From assembly GCA_905479105.1 (NCBI GenBank), contig CAJQLE010000005.1:1-64000 (forward strand): DNA of 64,000 bases. Direction: 5' to 3'. The notes beneath the pieces are model-generated. The model searched no databases, had not been told where the DNA came from, and worked only from the letters and a program-made list of their open reading frames with translations. This document shows, piece after piece, positions 1 to 9,378 of the stretch; the stretch's first letter is position 1; the number at the start of each line of letters is the position of its first letter. A program made the translations under genes and the position numbers. The stretch is from an uncultured Flavobacteriales bacterium. GTDB lineage: Bacteria > Bacteroidota > Bacteroidia > Flavobacteriales_G > Salibacteraceae.

Positions 1-542
1 ATGATGGATGTATCGCTGAAGATGATATCAATCTTACCCTACTTGAGGCGCCAGTTGTTGATCTTGGCGAAAACTTCAAGTTGTGTATATCATTCAACCA
101 AACACAATTGCTTTCAGCTGGAAATTCGTTTTCATCATACTTATGGAGCACTGGAGCTACTACATCTAACATTGTAGTTGGCAGCGGAGTTACTACAGTA
201 GGATCTCAAAACTATTCAGTAACCGTTACTGCTGACAATGGCTGTGAAGGTGAAGATGCTGTTTCTGTAGAATACTCAATGTGTGTTGGTATCGATGAAG
301 ATATAGCGAACTCTAACGTGAATCTATTCCCTAACCCAGCAAACGATCTTGTGACGTTTACTGCTGAAGGTTCAACTATCGCTGAAGTTCAAATATTTGA
401 TCTTACTGGTAAAATGATTTACGCAAACTATCCATCAAGCAGCCGTTTAGAGGTTAACACTTCAAACTATGCTTCTGGAACGTACATTGTTAAAGTGATT
501 ACTGAAAACGAATCTGCTACGCGTAGATTGATCGTTCAATAA
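1..542 (+). CDS. Glycine-rich T9SS cargo protein, 3' end only (window-edge partial)
   Basis: This is the C-terminal part of a secreted protein; the 5' part lies outside the window. The reading frame is open from the first base, so the ATG at 81 in the ORF track is an internal codon (Leu in the copy at 3198) and not a start. It carries the end of a PKD/Ig-like repeat region (LWSTGA, YSVTVTADNGC) and then a T9SS type A sorting domain with the typical LFPNPAND, VQIFDLTGKMI and YIVKVITENE blocks, ending in RRLIVQ. Bases 1-545 appear identical to 4831-5375, and the similarity runs through the terminator. Likely cell-surface or secreted; substrate unknown. Confidence 0.85.
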   Translation, partial: DGCIAEDDINLTLLEAPVVDLGENFKLCISFNQTQLLSAGNSFSSYLWSTGATTSNIVVGSGVTTVGSQNYSVTVTADNGCEGEDAVSVEYSMCVGIDEDIANSNVNLFPNPANDLVTFTAEGSTIAEVQIFDLTGKMIYANYPSSSRLEVNTSNYASGTYIVKVITENESATRRLIVQ

Positions 543-561
543 TTCATCTATTAATTTCTTT

Positions 562-594
562 AAAAAGCCCCATCGAATGATGGGGCTTTTTTTT
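562..594 (+). terminator. Intrinsic terminator after partial glycine-rich gene
   Basis: Perfect stem AAAGCCCCATC / GATGGGGCTTT with a 4-base loop followed by a T run, 20 bp after the stop codon. The same hairpin recurs at 5393-5426. Confidence 0.9.
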
Positions 595-835
595 AAACTC
601 TTATCACATTAGAAAACAGTCCTTTTTTATGATTTTGTTTTATGACATCTCATCAAAGGATTAACCTTGGCTGAATTCTGATCTGGCTTTTCCTTTAAAA
701 AGCCCAATGAAGAAATAACAGCTAATTCAGTACAAAACATCTTTCCAATTAGACGTAGCTAATTCACTATTTCATCGATAAATACCTATATTTGATCGAT
801 AAATGTTTGGATTTAATCTCAATAACAAATCACCT

Positions 836-3061
836 ATGAAAAAATTATTACTCGGATTATGTGTCTTAATGGCATCTTCATTTTCCTCACCGGTAAGTGC
901 GCAAACTATCTACACATTCACTTCAGCAGGTGCAACGGGCTCAAATGGTCCGACTCAAGTGCAACTTGACGCGCAATATAACGGAACACCCCTTCAGGGT
1001 GCAGTTACCTCATCTAGCGGAATTCAAATTTGGACCGTTCCTTCAAGCGGATTATACAGTATTGAAGCTCTTGGAGCCCAGGGCGGAGGATCGAATGGAG
1101 GTCTTGGCGCACAAATTCAAGGTGAATTTTTCTTAAACGGAGGAGATGTACTACACATAGTTGTAGGGCAGCAAGGGTTGGCAGATCCAGCTTCACCAAA
1201 TGGTGTTGGTGGTGGTGGCGGAAGCTTTGTAGTTAAAGCACCAGCTTTAGCAATTGGAGACATTTTAGCTATTGCCGGAGGTGGTGGTGGTGCAGCTAGC
1301 ACTATTCATCCTGACCGAGACGCTTCAGCAACCAATAATGGTAACGATGGTTTAGTAGACGGAGGAGTAGCCAATCCTAACGGTGCAGGAGGAACTGCAG
1401 GAAGTGGTGGTGAAAAATCAGTAACTGGCTGCTCATTAGATCGCGGTGGCGGAGGTGGTGGTTTCTTGACCGATGGTGGAGATGTTTGCCAGACTCCTGG
1501 AGCTGGTGACGGTGGTGACTCATTTCTGAATGGAGCCGATGGAGGCACATCAAGCGGTGCTGGTTCTACAGGAGGCTTTGGAGGTGGCGGAGCCACGTGG
1601 TCTACGGGTTTCCGTGGAAGTGGTGGCGGTGGCGGCTACTCTGGCGGTGGAGCGGGTCAGATCAATTCAAATACTCCGGGTCACGCTGGTGGTGGTGGTG
1701 GCTCATATAACATTGGTCTAAACCCTACGAATATTGGTGGATTCAATTCTGGTAATGGTGAAGTTGTAATAAGTCCTTTATCAGCACCAGCACCAAACAA
1801 TACGGGAGTTAACTTTTTCATCAACCCAACCTTTGTAAACAACATTGTTTGCGAAGGATTTTCATCCGTAGATGCAGTTATTCAAAATTTTGGTTCGAAT
1901 CAAATAAACAGCCTTAATATTGACTGGACATTCGGTGGTGTTGCACAACCAACTGTGTCTTATAGTTCACTGCTTGACACCTTCGGTGGTGTGGGCAATT
2001 CTGTTGACACCGTTAATCTAGGTACAATTAATATTACTGGAAACTCCGAATTAGTTGCATGGACGAGCATGCCTAATGGTAATATGGATACAATAAACAA
2101 TAATGATACTGCGAGCTTAGTTATAGACTCAGTGATAACCATTGAACTAGACCTTGGTCCAGATGTAGCCGTATGTTCTGGCTCCTTCATTTTACTCGAA
2201 AACTTAGGATCAAACCAAGTTTACAGCAGCTACACTTGGAGCACAGGTGCCAGCACTCCAACAATTATCACTAATACACCAGGCACGTATAGCGTTTCAG
2301 TGACATATGGTCCCCCGCAATGTTTTGCGGCTGATCAAATTATCGTAACATCCGCTCCAACCCCAGTTGTAGATTTAGGACCGGATTCAACCTATTGCGC
2401 CAATGACTTTGTACTTGACGCGGGTGGTGATGGAGTATCCTATGTTTGGTCTGATGGAAGTAGCTCTCAAATCAATACAGTTACCGCATCCGGAAACTAC
2501 AGCGTTACCGTTACGAGTGACGAAGGTTGTATTGTTGAAGATGACATCAATCTCACTTTGCTTGAAACTCCAGTTATTGATCTTGGTGAAGACTTCAAGC
2601 TGTGTATATCATTCAATCAAACACAATTACTTTCAGCTGGAAATTCGTTTTCATCATACTTATGGAGTACTGGAGCTACTACATCTAACATTGTAGTTGG
2701 TAGCGGAGTCACAACCGTAGGATCTCAGAGCTATTCAGTGACTGTTACTGCAAATAATGGTTGTGAAGGTGGTGATGAAGTTGATGTTGAATATTCAATG
2801 TGTGTAGGAATTGATGAAAACATCAATAACTCAAATGTGAGCATCTTCCCTAACCCTGCTAACGATCTCGTAACGTTTACAGCAGAAAGTTCAACTATCG
2901 CTGAAGTTCAAATTTTTGATCTTACTGGTAAAATGATTTACTCCAACCTCCCATCAAGTAGCCGTTTAGAGGTTAACACTTCAAACTATGCTTCTGGAAC
3001 GTACATTGTTAAAGTGATTACTGAAAATGAATCTGCTACGCGTAGATTGATTGTTCAATAA
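836..3061 (+). CDS. Glycine-rich secreted protein with T9SS sorting domain (paralogue 2)
   Basis: Large exported protein of about 741 residues. I place the start at the ATG at 836, because MKKLLLGLCVLMASSFSS is a normal signal peptide; the ORF-track ATG at 803 adds 11 unlikely residues. After the signal comes an all-beta segment (YTFTSAGATG, IWTVPSSGLYSIEA), then about 200 residues packed with GGGGG runs, as in glycine-rich beta domains of surface proteins. An Ig/CARDB-like segment (NFGSNQINSLNIDW) and three repeats with WSTGA/WSDGS plus YSVTVT motifs follow, then a T9SS type A sorting domain (IFPNPAND to RRLIVQ). It is paralogous to the genes on both sides. Function unknown; adhesion or matrix formation is only inference. 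Confidence 0.85.
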   Translation: MKKLLLGLCVLMASSFSSPVSAQTIYTFTSAGATGSNGPTQVQLDAQYNGTPLQGAVTSSSGIQIWTVPSSGLYSIEALGAQGGGSNGGLGAQIQGEFFLNGGDVLHIVVGQQGLADPASPNGVGGGGGSFVVKAPALAIGDILAIAGGGGGAASTIHPDRDASATNNGNDGLVDGGVANPNGAGGTAGSGGEKSVTGCSLDRGGGGGGFLTDGGDVCQTPGAGDGGDSFLNGADGGTSSGAGSTGGFGGGGATWSTGFRGSGGGGGYSGGGAGQINSNTPGHAGGGGGSYNIGLNPTNIGGFNSGNGEVVISPLSAPAPNNTGVNFFINPTFVNNIVCEGFSSVDAVIQNFGSNQINSLNIDWTFGGVAQPTVSYSSLLDTFGGVGNSVDTVNLGTINITGNSELVAWTSMPNGNMDTINNNDTASLVIDSVITIELDLGPDVAVCSGSFILLENLGSNQVYSSYTWSTGASTPTIITNTPGTYSVSVTYGPPQCFAADQIIVTSAPTPVVDLGPDSTYCANDFVLDAGGDGVSYVWSDGSSSQINTVTASGNYSVTVTSDEGCIVEDDINLTLLETPVIDLGEDFKLCISFNQTQLLSAGNSFSSYLWSTGATTSNIVVGSGVTTVGSQSYSVTVTANNGCEGGDEVDVEYSMCVGIDENINNSNVSIFPNPANDLVTFTAESSTIAEVQIFDLTGKMIYSNLPSSSRLEVNTSNYASGTYIVKVITENESATRRLIVQ

Positions 3062-3083
3062 AGTTCACTTTCCATTTTTGAAT

Positions 3084-3115
3084 AAGGCTCTCATTTTGAT
3101 GGGAGCCTTTTTTTT
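3084..3115 (+). terminator. Intrinsic terminator after paralogue 2
   Basis: Stem AAGGCTCTCAT / ATGGGAGCCTT with a short loop and T8 tail, about 25 bp after the stop. Its sequence differs from the hairpins of the flanking paralogues. Confidence 0.88.
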
Positions 3116-3139
3116 ACATCACATATTTTTATCATTGAA

Positions 3140-3170
3140 TTGACATTTTTGTCGATTAAATGCTAATTTT
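3140..3170 (+). promoter_or_regulatory. Possible promoter of paralogue 3
   Basis: TTGACA (3140) is followed after 18 bases by TAATTTT (3164), a resemblance to the Bacteroidota TTG/TAnnTTTG promoter type, 28 bp before the start codon. Visual match only. Confidence 0.3.
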
Positions 3171-3197
3171 ACAAGACAAATAACTAATCTATTTATA

Positions 3198-5372
3198 ATG
3201 AAAAAACTATTACTTCTATTTTCTTCTATTTGTGTAATTGCTCTTTTTTCGCATGTTAATGCGCAAAATGCTTACACATTTACATCTGCCGGGGCTACCG
3301 GCACAGCTGGCCCTTCTCAGGCTCAACTTAACACAGAATACCTAGGAACAAATCTTCAAGGAGCTGTTACCTCTTCAAATGGAATCCAGGTATGGACAGT
3401 TCCATCAGGCGGAGTATATAGTATCGAAGCTTATGGATCTCAAGGTGGCAACGTAGGAGCCTTTACTGGTGGTCTTGGTGCTAACGTATATGGTGAGATA
3501 TTATTAAACGGTGGTGATGTTATCGAAATCGTTGTTGGACAAACTGGAATAGGTTTTGGTGGTTCTGCTGGTGGCGGAGGTGGCACATACGTTGTAAAAC
3601 AATCAGGAAACGTTCCACTTGCAATAGCTGGTGGTGGTTCTGGAGCCACATCAAATGGTCCTAATGGCAATCAAGGCTTAGCAACCAATAATGGTGGCGC
3701 TGGAAACAATTGTTCCGGAAATGGCGGTATCAATGGAAACGGTGGCGGTGACGCTGGTGCATGTAATAATGGCGCTGGTGGTGGCGGTGGTTTCTTGACT
3801 GATGGCTCTTCTGCTAGCAGCTGGGGATCACAGCGCGGATATGGATTTGCAAATGGCTCTGCTGGAGGTATTTCCTCTTCTGGTGGTTGTGTTGGTGGTT
3901 TTGGCGGTGGCGCTGGAACACACCAAAATAATACAGGCGGTGGCGCTGGCGGAGGTTACTCTGGTGGTGGTGCTCCTTACCACGGTAATGGCTACAGTGG
4001 TGGTGGTGGTGGATCATACGTTATTGGAACAAATCCTGTGCTTACTGCAGGCACTAACTCTGGTCCAGGTTCTGTTGTGATAACATCTCTTACTTCACCA
4101 GCGCCTAACAATGCCGGAGCGAATATTTTTGTGACTCCAAACCCTGTTAGTAACATGGTGTGTTCAGGATCTCAAAATGTGAGTGTAATTGTTCAAAACT
4201 ATGGTTCAAACCAAATAAACAACGTTGATATTGAGTGGACATTCGGTGGAGTTGCTCAACCAACTGTCGCTTTTACTTCACTTCTTGATACGTTTGGTGG
4301 TGTAGGTAATTCATTTGACACGGTTAATCTCGGTACAATTAATATTACAGGAAATTCTGAATTGGTTGCTTGGACATCAATGCCAAATGGCGTGAATGAT
4401 ACGGTGAATCTAAACGATACCGCTTCTCTATCTATTGATTCAGTAGTGACTGTTGTACTCGATCTTGGACCAGATAAAGTTAGCTGTGATGGGAATTTCA
4501 TTATTCTTGAAAATGTTGGATCAACTCAGACTTTCAATAGTTACACTTGGAGCACAGGTGCAAGCACTCCTACAATTATCACAAACACAGCAGGTACGTA
4601 TAGCGTATCAGTTACATATGGTCCTCCACAGTGTTTTGCGGCTGATCAAATCGTAGTGACATCTGCCCCTCTTCCAAATGTAGACTTGGGTCCTGATTCA
4701 ACTTATTGTGCAAACGAATTTGTAATTGACGCAGGAGGAGATGGAGCTATCTATGTTTGGTCTGATGGAAATAGCTCTCAGACAAATACAGTTACCAATT
4801 CTGGAAACTATAGCGTTACCGTTACAAGTGATGATGGATGTATCGCTGAAGATGATATCAATCTTACCCTACTTGAGGCGCCAGTTGTTGATCTTGGCGA
4901 AAACTTCAAGTTGTGTATATCATTCAACCAAACACAATTGCTTTCAGCTGGAAATTCGTTTTCATCATACTTATGGAGCACTGGAGCTACTACATCTAAC
5001 ATTGTAGTTGGCAGCGGAGTTACTACAGTAGGATCTCAAAACTATTCAGTAACCGTTACTGCTGACAATGGCTGTGAAGGTGAAGATGCTGTTTCTGTAG
5101 AATACTCAATGTGTGTTGGTATCGATGAAGATATAGCGAACTCTAACGTGAATCTATTCCCTAACCCAGCAAACGATCTTGTGACGTTTACTGCTGAAGG
5201 TTCAACTATCGCTGAAGTTCAAATATTTGATCTTACTGGTAAAATGATTTACGCAAACTATCCATCAAGCAGCCGTTTAGAGGTTAACACTTCAAACTAT
5301 GCTTCTGGAACGTACATTGTTAAAGTGATTACTGAAAACGAATCTGCTACGCGTAGATTGATCGTTCAATAA
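3198..5372 (+). CDS. Glycine-rich secreted protein with T9SS sorting domain (paralogue 3)
   Basis: A 724-residue exported protein with the same order of parts as the gene at 836. It has a signal peptide (MKKLLLLFSSICVIALFSHVNAQ), a beta segment ending in WTVPSGGVYSIEAYG, a long Gly-rich region (residues about 85-285), an Ig/CARDB-like segment, WSTGA/WSDGN repeats with YSVTVT, and a T9SS type A sorting domain. Its last 545 bases appear identical to the partial copy at 1-545 and are more diverged from the middle copy, which suggests recent duplication or gene conversion. Likely secreted or surface-anchored through T9SS; the ligand is unknown. Confidence 0.86.
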   Translation: MKKLLLLFSSICVIALFSHVNAQNAYTFTSAGATGTAGPSQAQLNTEYLGTNLQGAVTSSNGIQVWTVPSGGVYSIEAYGSQGGNVGAFTGGLGANVYGEILLNGGDVIEIVVGQTGIGFGGSAGGGGGTYVVKQSGNVPLAIAGGGSGATSNGPNGNQGLATNNGGAGNNCSGNGGINGNGGGDAGACNNGAGGGGGFLTDGSSASSWGSQRGYGFANGSAGGISSSGGCVGGFGGGAGTHQNNTGGGAGGGYSGGGAPYHGNGYSGGGGGSYVIGTNPVLTAGTNSGPGSVVITSLTSPAPNNAGANIFVTPNPVSNMVCSGSQNVSVIVQNYGSNQINNVDIEWTFGGVAQPTVAFTSLLDTFGGVGNSFDTVNLGTINITGNSELVAWTSMPNGVNDTVNLNDTASLSIDSVVTVVLDLGPDKVSCDGNFIILENVGSTQTFNSYTWSTGASTPTIITNTAGTYSVSVTYGPPQCFAADQIVVTSAPLPNVDLGPDSTYCANEFVIDAGGDGAIYVWSDGNSSQTNTVTNSGNYSVTVTSDDGCIAEDDINLTLLEAPVVDLGENFKLCISFNQTQLLSAGNSFSSYLWSTGATTSNIVVGSGVTTVGSQNYSVTVTADNGCEGEDAVSVEYSMCVGIDEDIANSNVNLFPNPANDLVTFTAEGSTIAEVQIFDLTGKMIYANYPSSSRLEVNTSNYASGTYIVKVITENESATRRLIVQ

Positions 5373-5426
5373 TTCACCTATTATTTTCTTTTAAAAAGCC
5401 CCATCGAATGATGGGGCTTTTTTTTT
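4831..5426 (+). repeat. Direct repeat of 1-594 (gene 3' end plus terminator)
   Basis: Bases 4831-5375 match 1-545 without a difference that I could find. Similarity then continues with a few changes through the same terminator hairpin. Confidence 0.85.
5393..5426 (+). terminator. Intrinsic terminator after paralogue 3
   Basis: Same AGCCCCATCgaatGATGGGGCT hairpin and T tail as at 562-594. Confidence 0.9.
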
Positions 5427-5479
5427 GTTCCGTAACTCCTATCACACAAGCTTAGTACCTTCCTAGATATCTTCGTGAG

Positions 5480-7078
5480 ATGAAACTACCACTGCTCAGC
5501 ATAGTTGTGCTATTGACCGCTCACATAGCATTTACACAACCCTTCAATTATGAGGTTCATCTTGAACCAGTTTCCATCGACAATCTTGATGGCACCCACT
5601 CTTACGCCTTTGGTCAGCACAATGGAAAGTGGCTGATAATAGGTGGAAGAAAAGATGGCATTCATGCAAGACAGCCATTCAATGCATTCCCAGCCACCTT
5701 CAACAACACAGAAATTATGGTGGCAGATCCGGAATCAAAGGAAGTTTGGACAAACGACTTAAACGAACTCGGACAAAATCTTCAAGAGCAATTGCAATCG
5801 ACAAACATGAGTTTTCATCAAATTGAAGACACGCTATACATTGCCGGAGGATATGCATATAGCACAAGTCAAGCAGATCATATTACCTTCCCTTACTTGA
5901 CGACCATCATTGTCAGTCAAACAATAGATGCCGTAATAAACAATCAGAGCAAAGTAAACTTCATTAAGCAAACTCAGGATACGCGAATGGCTGTAACAGG
6001 TGGGCATTTAGCTGAAATGGACAATCAACTAATTCTTGTTGGCGGACACAAATTTAATGGACGCTATAACCCGATGGGACAAAACACCTATGTTCAAACC
6101 TACACGAATGCGGTTCGATATTTCGAAGTTAACAACAGTGGTAACGCACCAGTCATTCAGTCGTATTCTCAAACGATAGATGGAGTTAACCTTCATCGCA
6201 GGGATTACAACTTGATACCACAAATTTTCACAGACGGATCAAAAGGTCATACCATTTCATCTGGTGTTTTTCAAGTTAACGCAGACCTACCCTATTTATA
6301 TCCCGTTGATATTTCACCAAATGGAATTACAGCGCAAACTTCCTTCAACCAATACTTGTCAAATTATCACTCAGCTTCGGCTACTTTATATGACACTGTC
6401 AATAAAGCAAACCACAGTTTGTTTTTTGGTGGAATGAGTCAATACTATTATGACAATGAAACCTTGATGCAAGACGATCAAGTTCCTTTTGTAAAGACTA
6501 TCTCAAGAGTGAGTAGAGACGCGAATAACCAACTCACGGAATACAACCTTCCGATTGAAATGCCAAACCTTCAAGGTGCTGGATCAGAGTTCATCCCAGT
6601 CGAGAGTCTTTTGATGACTGACCACAATATCATAGCTATTGGAGAAACCAGTGATGACTCCATTATGATCGGATATATCTATGGTGGCATCAAATCAACA
6701 AGCACGAATCCTTTTACAAATAATGTCACATCCCAAACCTCATCAGATCAATCTGTTTTCAAGGTTTGGCTTATTCCAACCAACACGGTTGGTGCACAAC
6801 CGATCAACGGACGGCACGGCTTCAATGCTGAGCTGTATCCAAATCCGTCCAATGGAGTGGTAAGCGTACGAATTAATGCACCATCTTCAGGTGAAGGAGC
6901 TATATTGGTTATGGACACACAGGGAAGAATTGTTCAGGACTTAGTGATCAATATGATTAATAAGGGCGAAAACGAACTTCAACTTTTCGAACCAGGTGTG
7001 CTAAGCAAAGGGATTTACCACATCTCATTTTCTCTTGACAATAAGTACTTTGACCAACGCACATTAGTTATAGAATAG
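5480..7078 (+). CDS. Secreted kelch-like protein with T9SS sorting domain
   Basis: A 532-residue exported protein. The N-terminus MKLPLLSIVVLLTAHIAFTQ is a signal peptide. Residues about 25-430 contain several GG-centred strands (LIIGGRKDG, IAGGYAYS, LVGGHKFNG, FFGGMSQYY) spaced as in kelch/galactose-oxidase-type beta-propellers. The last 80 residues form a T9SS type A sorting domain (AELYPNPSNGVVSV, VMDTQGRIV, KGIYHISFSLD, RTLVIE). No catalytic motif was recognised. It is a single gene on the same strand as the glycine-rich cluster but with its own start region, so co-transcription is not certain because a terminator lies between. Confidence 0.8.
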   Translation: MKLPLLSIVVLLTAHIAFTQPFNYEVHLEPVSIDNLDGTHSYAFGQHNGKWLIIGGRKDGIHARQPFNAFPATFNNTEIMVADPESKEVWTNDLNELGQNLQEQLQSTNMSFHQIEDTLYIAGGYAYSTSQADHITFPYLTTIIVSQTIDAVINNQSKVNFIKQTQDTRMAVTGGHLAEMDNQLILVGGHKFNGRYNPMGQNTYVQTYTNAVRYFEVNNSGNAPVIQSYSQTIDGVNLHRRDYNLIPQIFTDGSKGHTISSGVFQVNADLPYLYPVDISPNGITAQTSFNQYLSNYHSASATLYDTVNKANHSLFFGGMSQYYYDNETLMQDDQVPFVKTISRVSRDANNQLTEYNLPIEMPNLQGAGSEFIPVESLLMTDHNIIAIGETSDDSIMIGYIYGGIKSTSTNPFTNNVTSQTSSDQSVFKVWLIPTNTVGAQPINGRHGFNAELYPNPSNGVVSVRINAPSSGEGAILVMDTQGRIVQDLVINMINKGENELQLFEPGVLSKGIYHISFSLDNKYFDQRTLVIE

Positions 7079-7175
7079 ACAACGGCTATCAAATTCCTGA
7101 TTAAACGCGATTGAGCAGAACTATTTATAGAATCGCTTACTCAAATCATGAATTGAGACCTACATTTATCGCATC

Positions 7176-8516
7176 ATGAAAAATGTATTCCTTGTCCTTC
7201 TTGCTGCCATACTCTCTTTTTCAGTCAATGCTCAAGAAGATAGCGGTCCCAAGAAAGTTTATCAGTTTGATATCAAGCAAGAGATTGGAGCTCCAATATG
7301 GCGAACAACAAAAATGGCCATGGAAGAAGCGCATGATATAGGTGCTGATTTAATCTTCATAAATATGAATACGTATGGAGGAGCCGTTGATGCCGCAGAT
7401 TCCATTCGTACAAAGATCCTTCAGTCCAAAATCCCTGTTTACGTTCTTATACAAAACAATGCCGCCTCAGCGGGAGCCCTTATTTCAATAGCCTGCGACA
7501 GCATATTCATGCAACCTGGATCAACCATTGGCGCGGCCACTGTTGTAAATCAAAGTGGAGAACCTGTTCCAGACAAATACCAAAGCTATATGCGTAAGAA
7601 AATGCGCGCCACTGCTGAAGAAAATGGTCGCAATCCTGATATTGCCGAAGGAATGGTGGATCCAGATAAAGAAATTGAAGGTCTCAGTGAAAAGGGGAAA
7701 GTGATTACGCTAACCGTAACCGAAGCCATAGAATATGGTTTCTGCGATGGTGAATTTCAATCCATGGCCGAGGTGCTCGCTCATTCAGGGTTTGGAGAAT
7801 ATGAGGTTATTAAGCAACGCTTAAGTAGTACAGATAAAATCATTGGCTGGTTAATCAACCCAGCCATTAGTGGAGTCTTGATTTTGGTGATTTTTGGAGG
7901 TATTTACTTTGAGTTGCAATCTCCCGGCTTGGGGTTTCCTATTGTAGCTGCTTTAGCAGCAGCGACTCTGTATTTCGCCCCACTGTATTTAGAAGGTCTG
8001 GCTGAAAACTGGGAAATCCTGCTATTCATTTCTGGACTGATATTAATTGCCATAGAACTGTTTGTCATTCCAGGATTTGGTGTTGCCGGAATTGCTGGAA
8101 TCGCTCTTACTGTTGCTGCATTATCTCTAGCTATGGTTGGAAATGTTGGGTTCGATTTCAGCCCTGTAGACACAAGCGTTTTGGTACGTTCATTCCTCAT
8201 TTCAGCTATAGCTTCTACTGTATCCGTTGCAGGATCCATACTATTGGCCGTAAAGCTCTTTCAAACTAATGCTTTTTCAAATTTGGTGCTCAATGCAGTT
8301 CAAAATAAGGCTGACGGATATACAAGCGCAAGCTCAGAAAACGCTGCCCTCATTGGTTCTGAGGGAGTGGCATATACTGATATGATGCCAAGTGGTAAAG
8401 TAGAAGTCAATGACCGAGTGTACGATGCGGCATCTGAAACAGGCTTCATCGAAAAAGGTCAAAAAGTAAAAGTGACCGATTATACTGGATCGAATTTGAA
8501 AGTTAGATTGCTGTGA
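7176..8516 (+). CDS. NfeD-type membrane-bound ClpP-class serine protease
   Basis: A 446-residue long-form NfeD protein. It has a signal peptide to about residue 19 and then a ClpP-like Ser-Lys protease domain, with the nucleophile in NNAASAGALIS (about Ser98) and a candidate Lys in SYMRKKMRA. Four or so hydrophobic segments follow (about 225-350), then a C-terminal OB-fold NfeD domain (GEGVAYTDMMPSGKVEV, VKVTDYTGSNLKV). Family members act at the membrane with SPFH/stomatin-type proteins in membrane quality control; no stomatin gene is adjacent here. The next gene is 28 bp away on the same strand and may be co-transcribed. Confidence 0.9.
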   Translation: MKNVFLVLLAAILSFSVNAQEDSGPKKVYQFDIKQEIGAPIWRTTKMAMEEAHDIGADLIFINMNTYGGAVDAADSIRTKILQSKIPVYVLIQNNAASAGALISIACDSIFMQPGSTIGAATVVNQSGEPVPDKYQSYMRKKMRATAEENGRNPDIAEGMVDPDKEIEGLSEKGKVITLTVTEAIEYGFCDGEFQSMAEVLAHSGFGEYEVIKQRLSSTDKIIGWLINPAISGVLILVIFGGIYFELQSPGLGFPIVAALAAATLYFAPLYLEGLAENWEILLFISGLILIAIELFVIPGFGVAGIAGIALTVAALSLAMVGNVGFDFSPVDTSVLVRSFLISAIASTVSVAGSILLAVKLFQTNAFSNLVLNAVQNKADGYTSASSENAALIGSEGVAYTDMMPSGKVEVNDRVYDAASETGFIEKGQKVKVTDYTGSNLKVRLL

Positions 8517-8544
8517 TGCCAACTATTTTTCTGAATATCGCACT

Positions 8545-9378
8545 ATGATTCGCACCCTACTCTTGATGATCACTTTTCTATTCGTTTTCAACGCACAAAG
8601 TCAAGCGCAGAGCAAGTATGTGCTTAAGGTTGATAAATACCTGACGGCCGGTGATACTTCAAAAGCGATTAAAAAACTCAATCAATACATCACCAAAAGG
8701 CCTGAGCTAGCTGAGCTTTATCTCAAACGAGCAAAACTAAAAATTGATCGTGGCGACTACGACCCGGCCATGGTTGATCTGAATAGTTTTTGCAGTTTGA
8801 ATCGTATTTGCGGTGAAGCTGAATACTTGAAAGGCTTAGTACGGTTTAAGCAGCGCGATTATAATGGAGCCATTACTCACTTAAGTGAGTACACAAAGAT
8901 TAAAGACCACGCAAATGCATGGTTTTACCTGGCGCTATCCCACATGTGGCTGCAGAATTATCCACTGGCAATCAATGGTTTTCAAAAGTCTATTGAGATA
9001 AATAAAAATCAGCCCCTCGCCTATTACAATGCTGGTTTAGCAAGTTTCTACTCTGACAATTTCTCTAATGCAGCCATATTCTTTTCCAATGCGCTAGAAC
9101 TTTCCCCTAACGACACAGATATCAAAATTGCACGCGCAAACGCACTCATGCAGCTTGAAATGTACGCTGAAAGCAACACCTTACTTCGTGAAATAAGCAT
9201 TGGAGATAAAAACTACCCTGCCGCCCTATTTAATATTGGCGTAAACTATTTCAACTTGAACGAAAAGGACTTGGCGTGTGATTATTGGGTACAAGCCAAA
9301 GAAATTGGTCATTTACAGGCCGAAGACGCTACTCAGCGGCATTGCGAGAAGAGATTAGGAAGAGTAAAAAAGTGGTGA
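8545..9378 (+). CDS. Exported TPR-repeat protein
   Basis: A 277-residue protein with a signal peptide (MIRTLLLMITFLFVFNAQSQAQ) followed by about six tetratricopeptide-like helical pairs, for example AWFYLALSHMWLQNYPLAI, AYYNAGLASFYSDNFSNAA and ALFNIGVNYFNLNEKDLA. Such proteins serve as periplasmic or outer-membrane scaffolds; partner unknown. It follows nfeD by 28 bp. Its last 50 bp overlap, tail to tail, the 3' end of the symporter gene on the other strand. Confidence 0.8.
   Translation: MIRTLLLMITFLFVFNAQSQAQSKYVLKVDKYLTAGDTSKAIKKLNQYITKRPELAELYLKRAKLKIDRGDYDPAMVDLNSFCSLNRICGEAEYLKGLVRFKQRDYNGAITHLSEYTKIKDHANAWFYLALSHMWLQNYPLAINGFQKSIEINKNQPLAYYNAGLASFYSDNFSNAAIFFSNALELSPNDTDIKIARANALMQLEMYAESNTLLREISIGDKNYPAALFNIGVNYFNLNEKDLACDYWVQAKEIGHLQAEDATQRHCEKRLGRVKKW

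Noticed and set aside
803-835. Upstream ATG of glycine-rich paralogue 2
   Set aside because: It would place 11 residues before a complete signal peptide; the ATG at 836 is the better start.
1306-1596. Pro-rich ORF antisense to the glycine-rich gene (also 1117-1302, 3440-3670)
   Set aside because: Poly-Pro is just the reverse complement of GGN glycine codons; these are shadows of the real genes.
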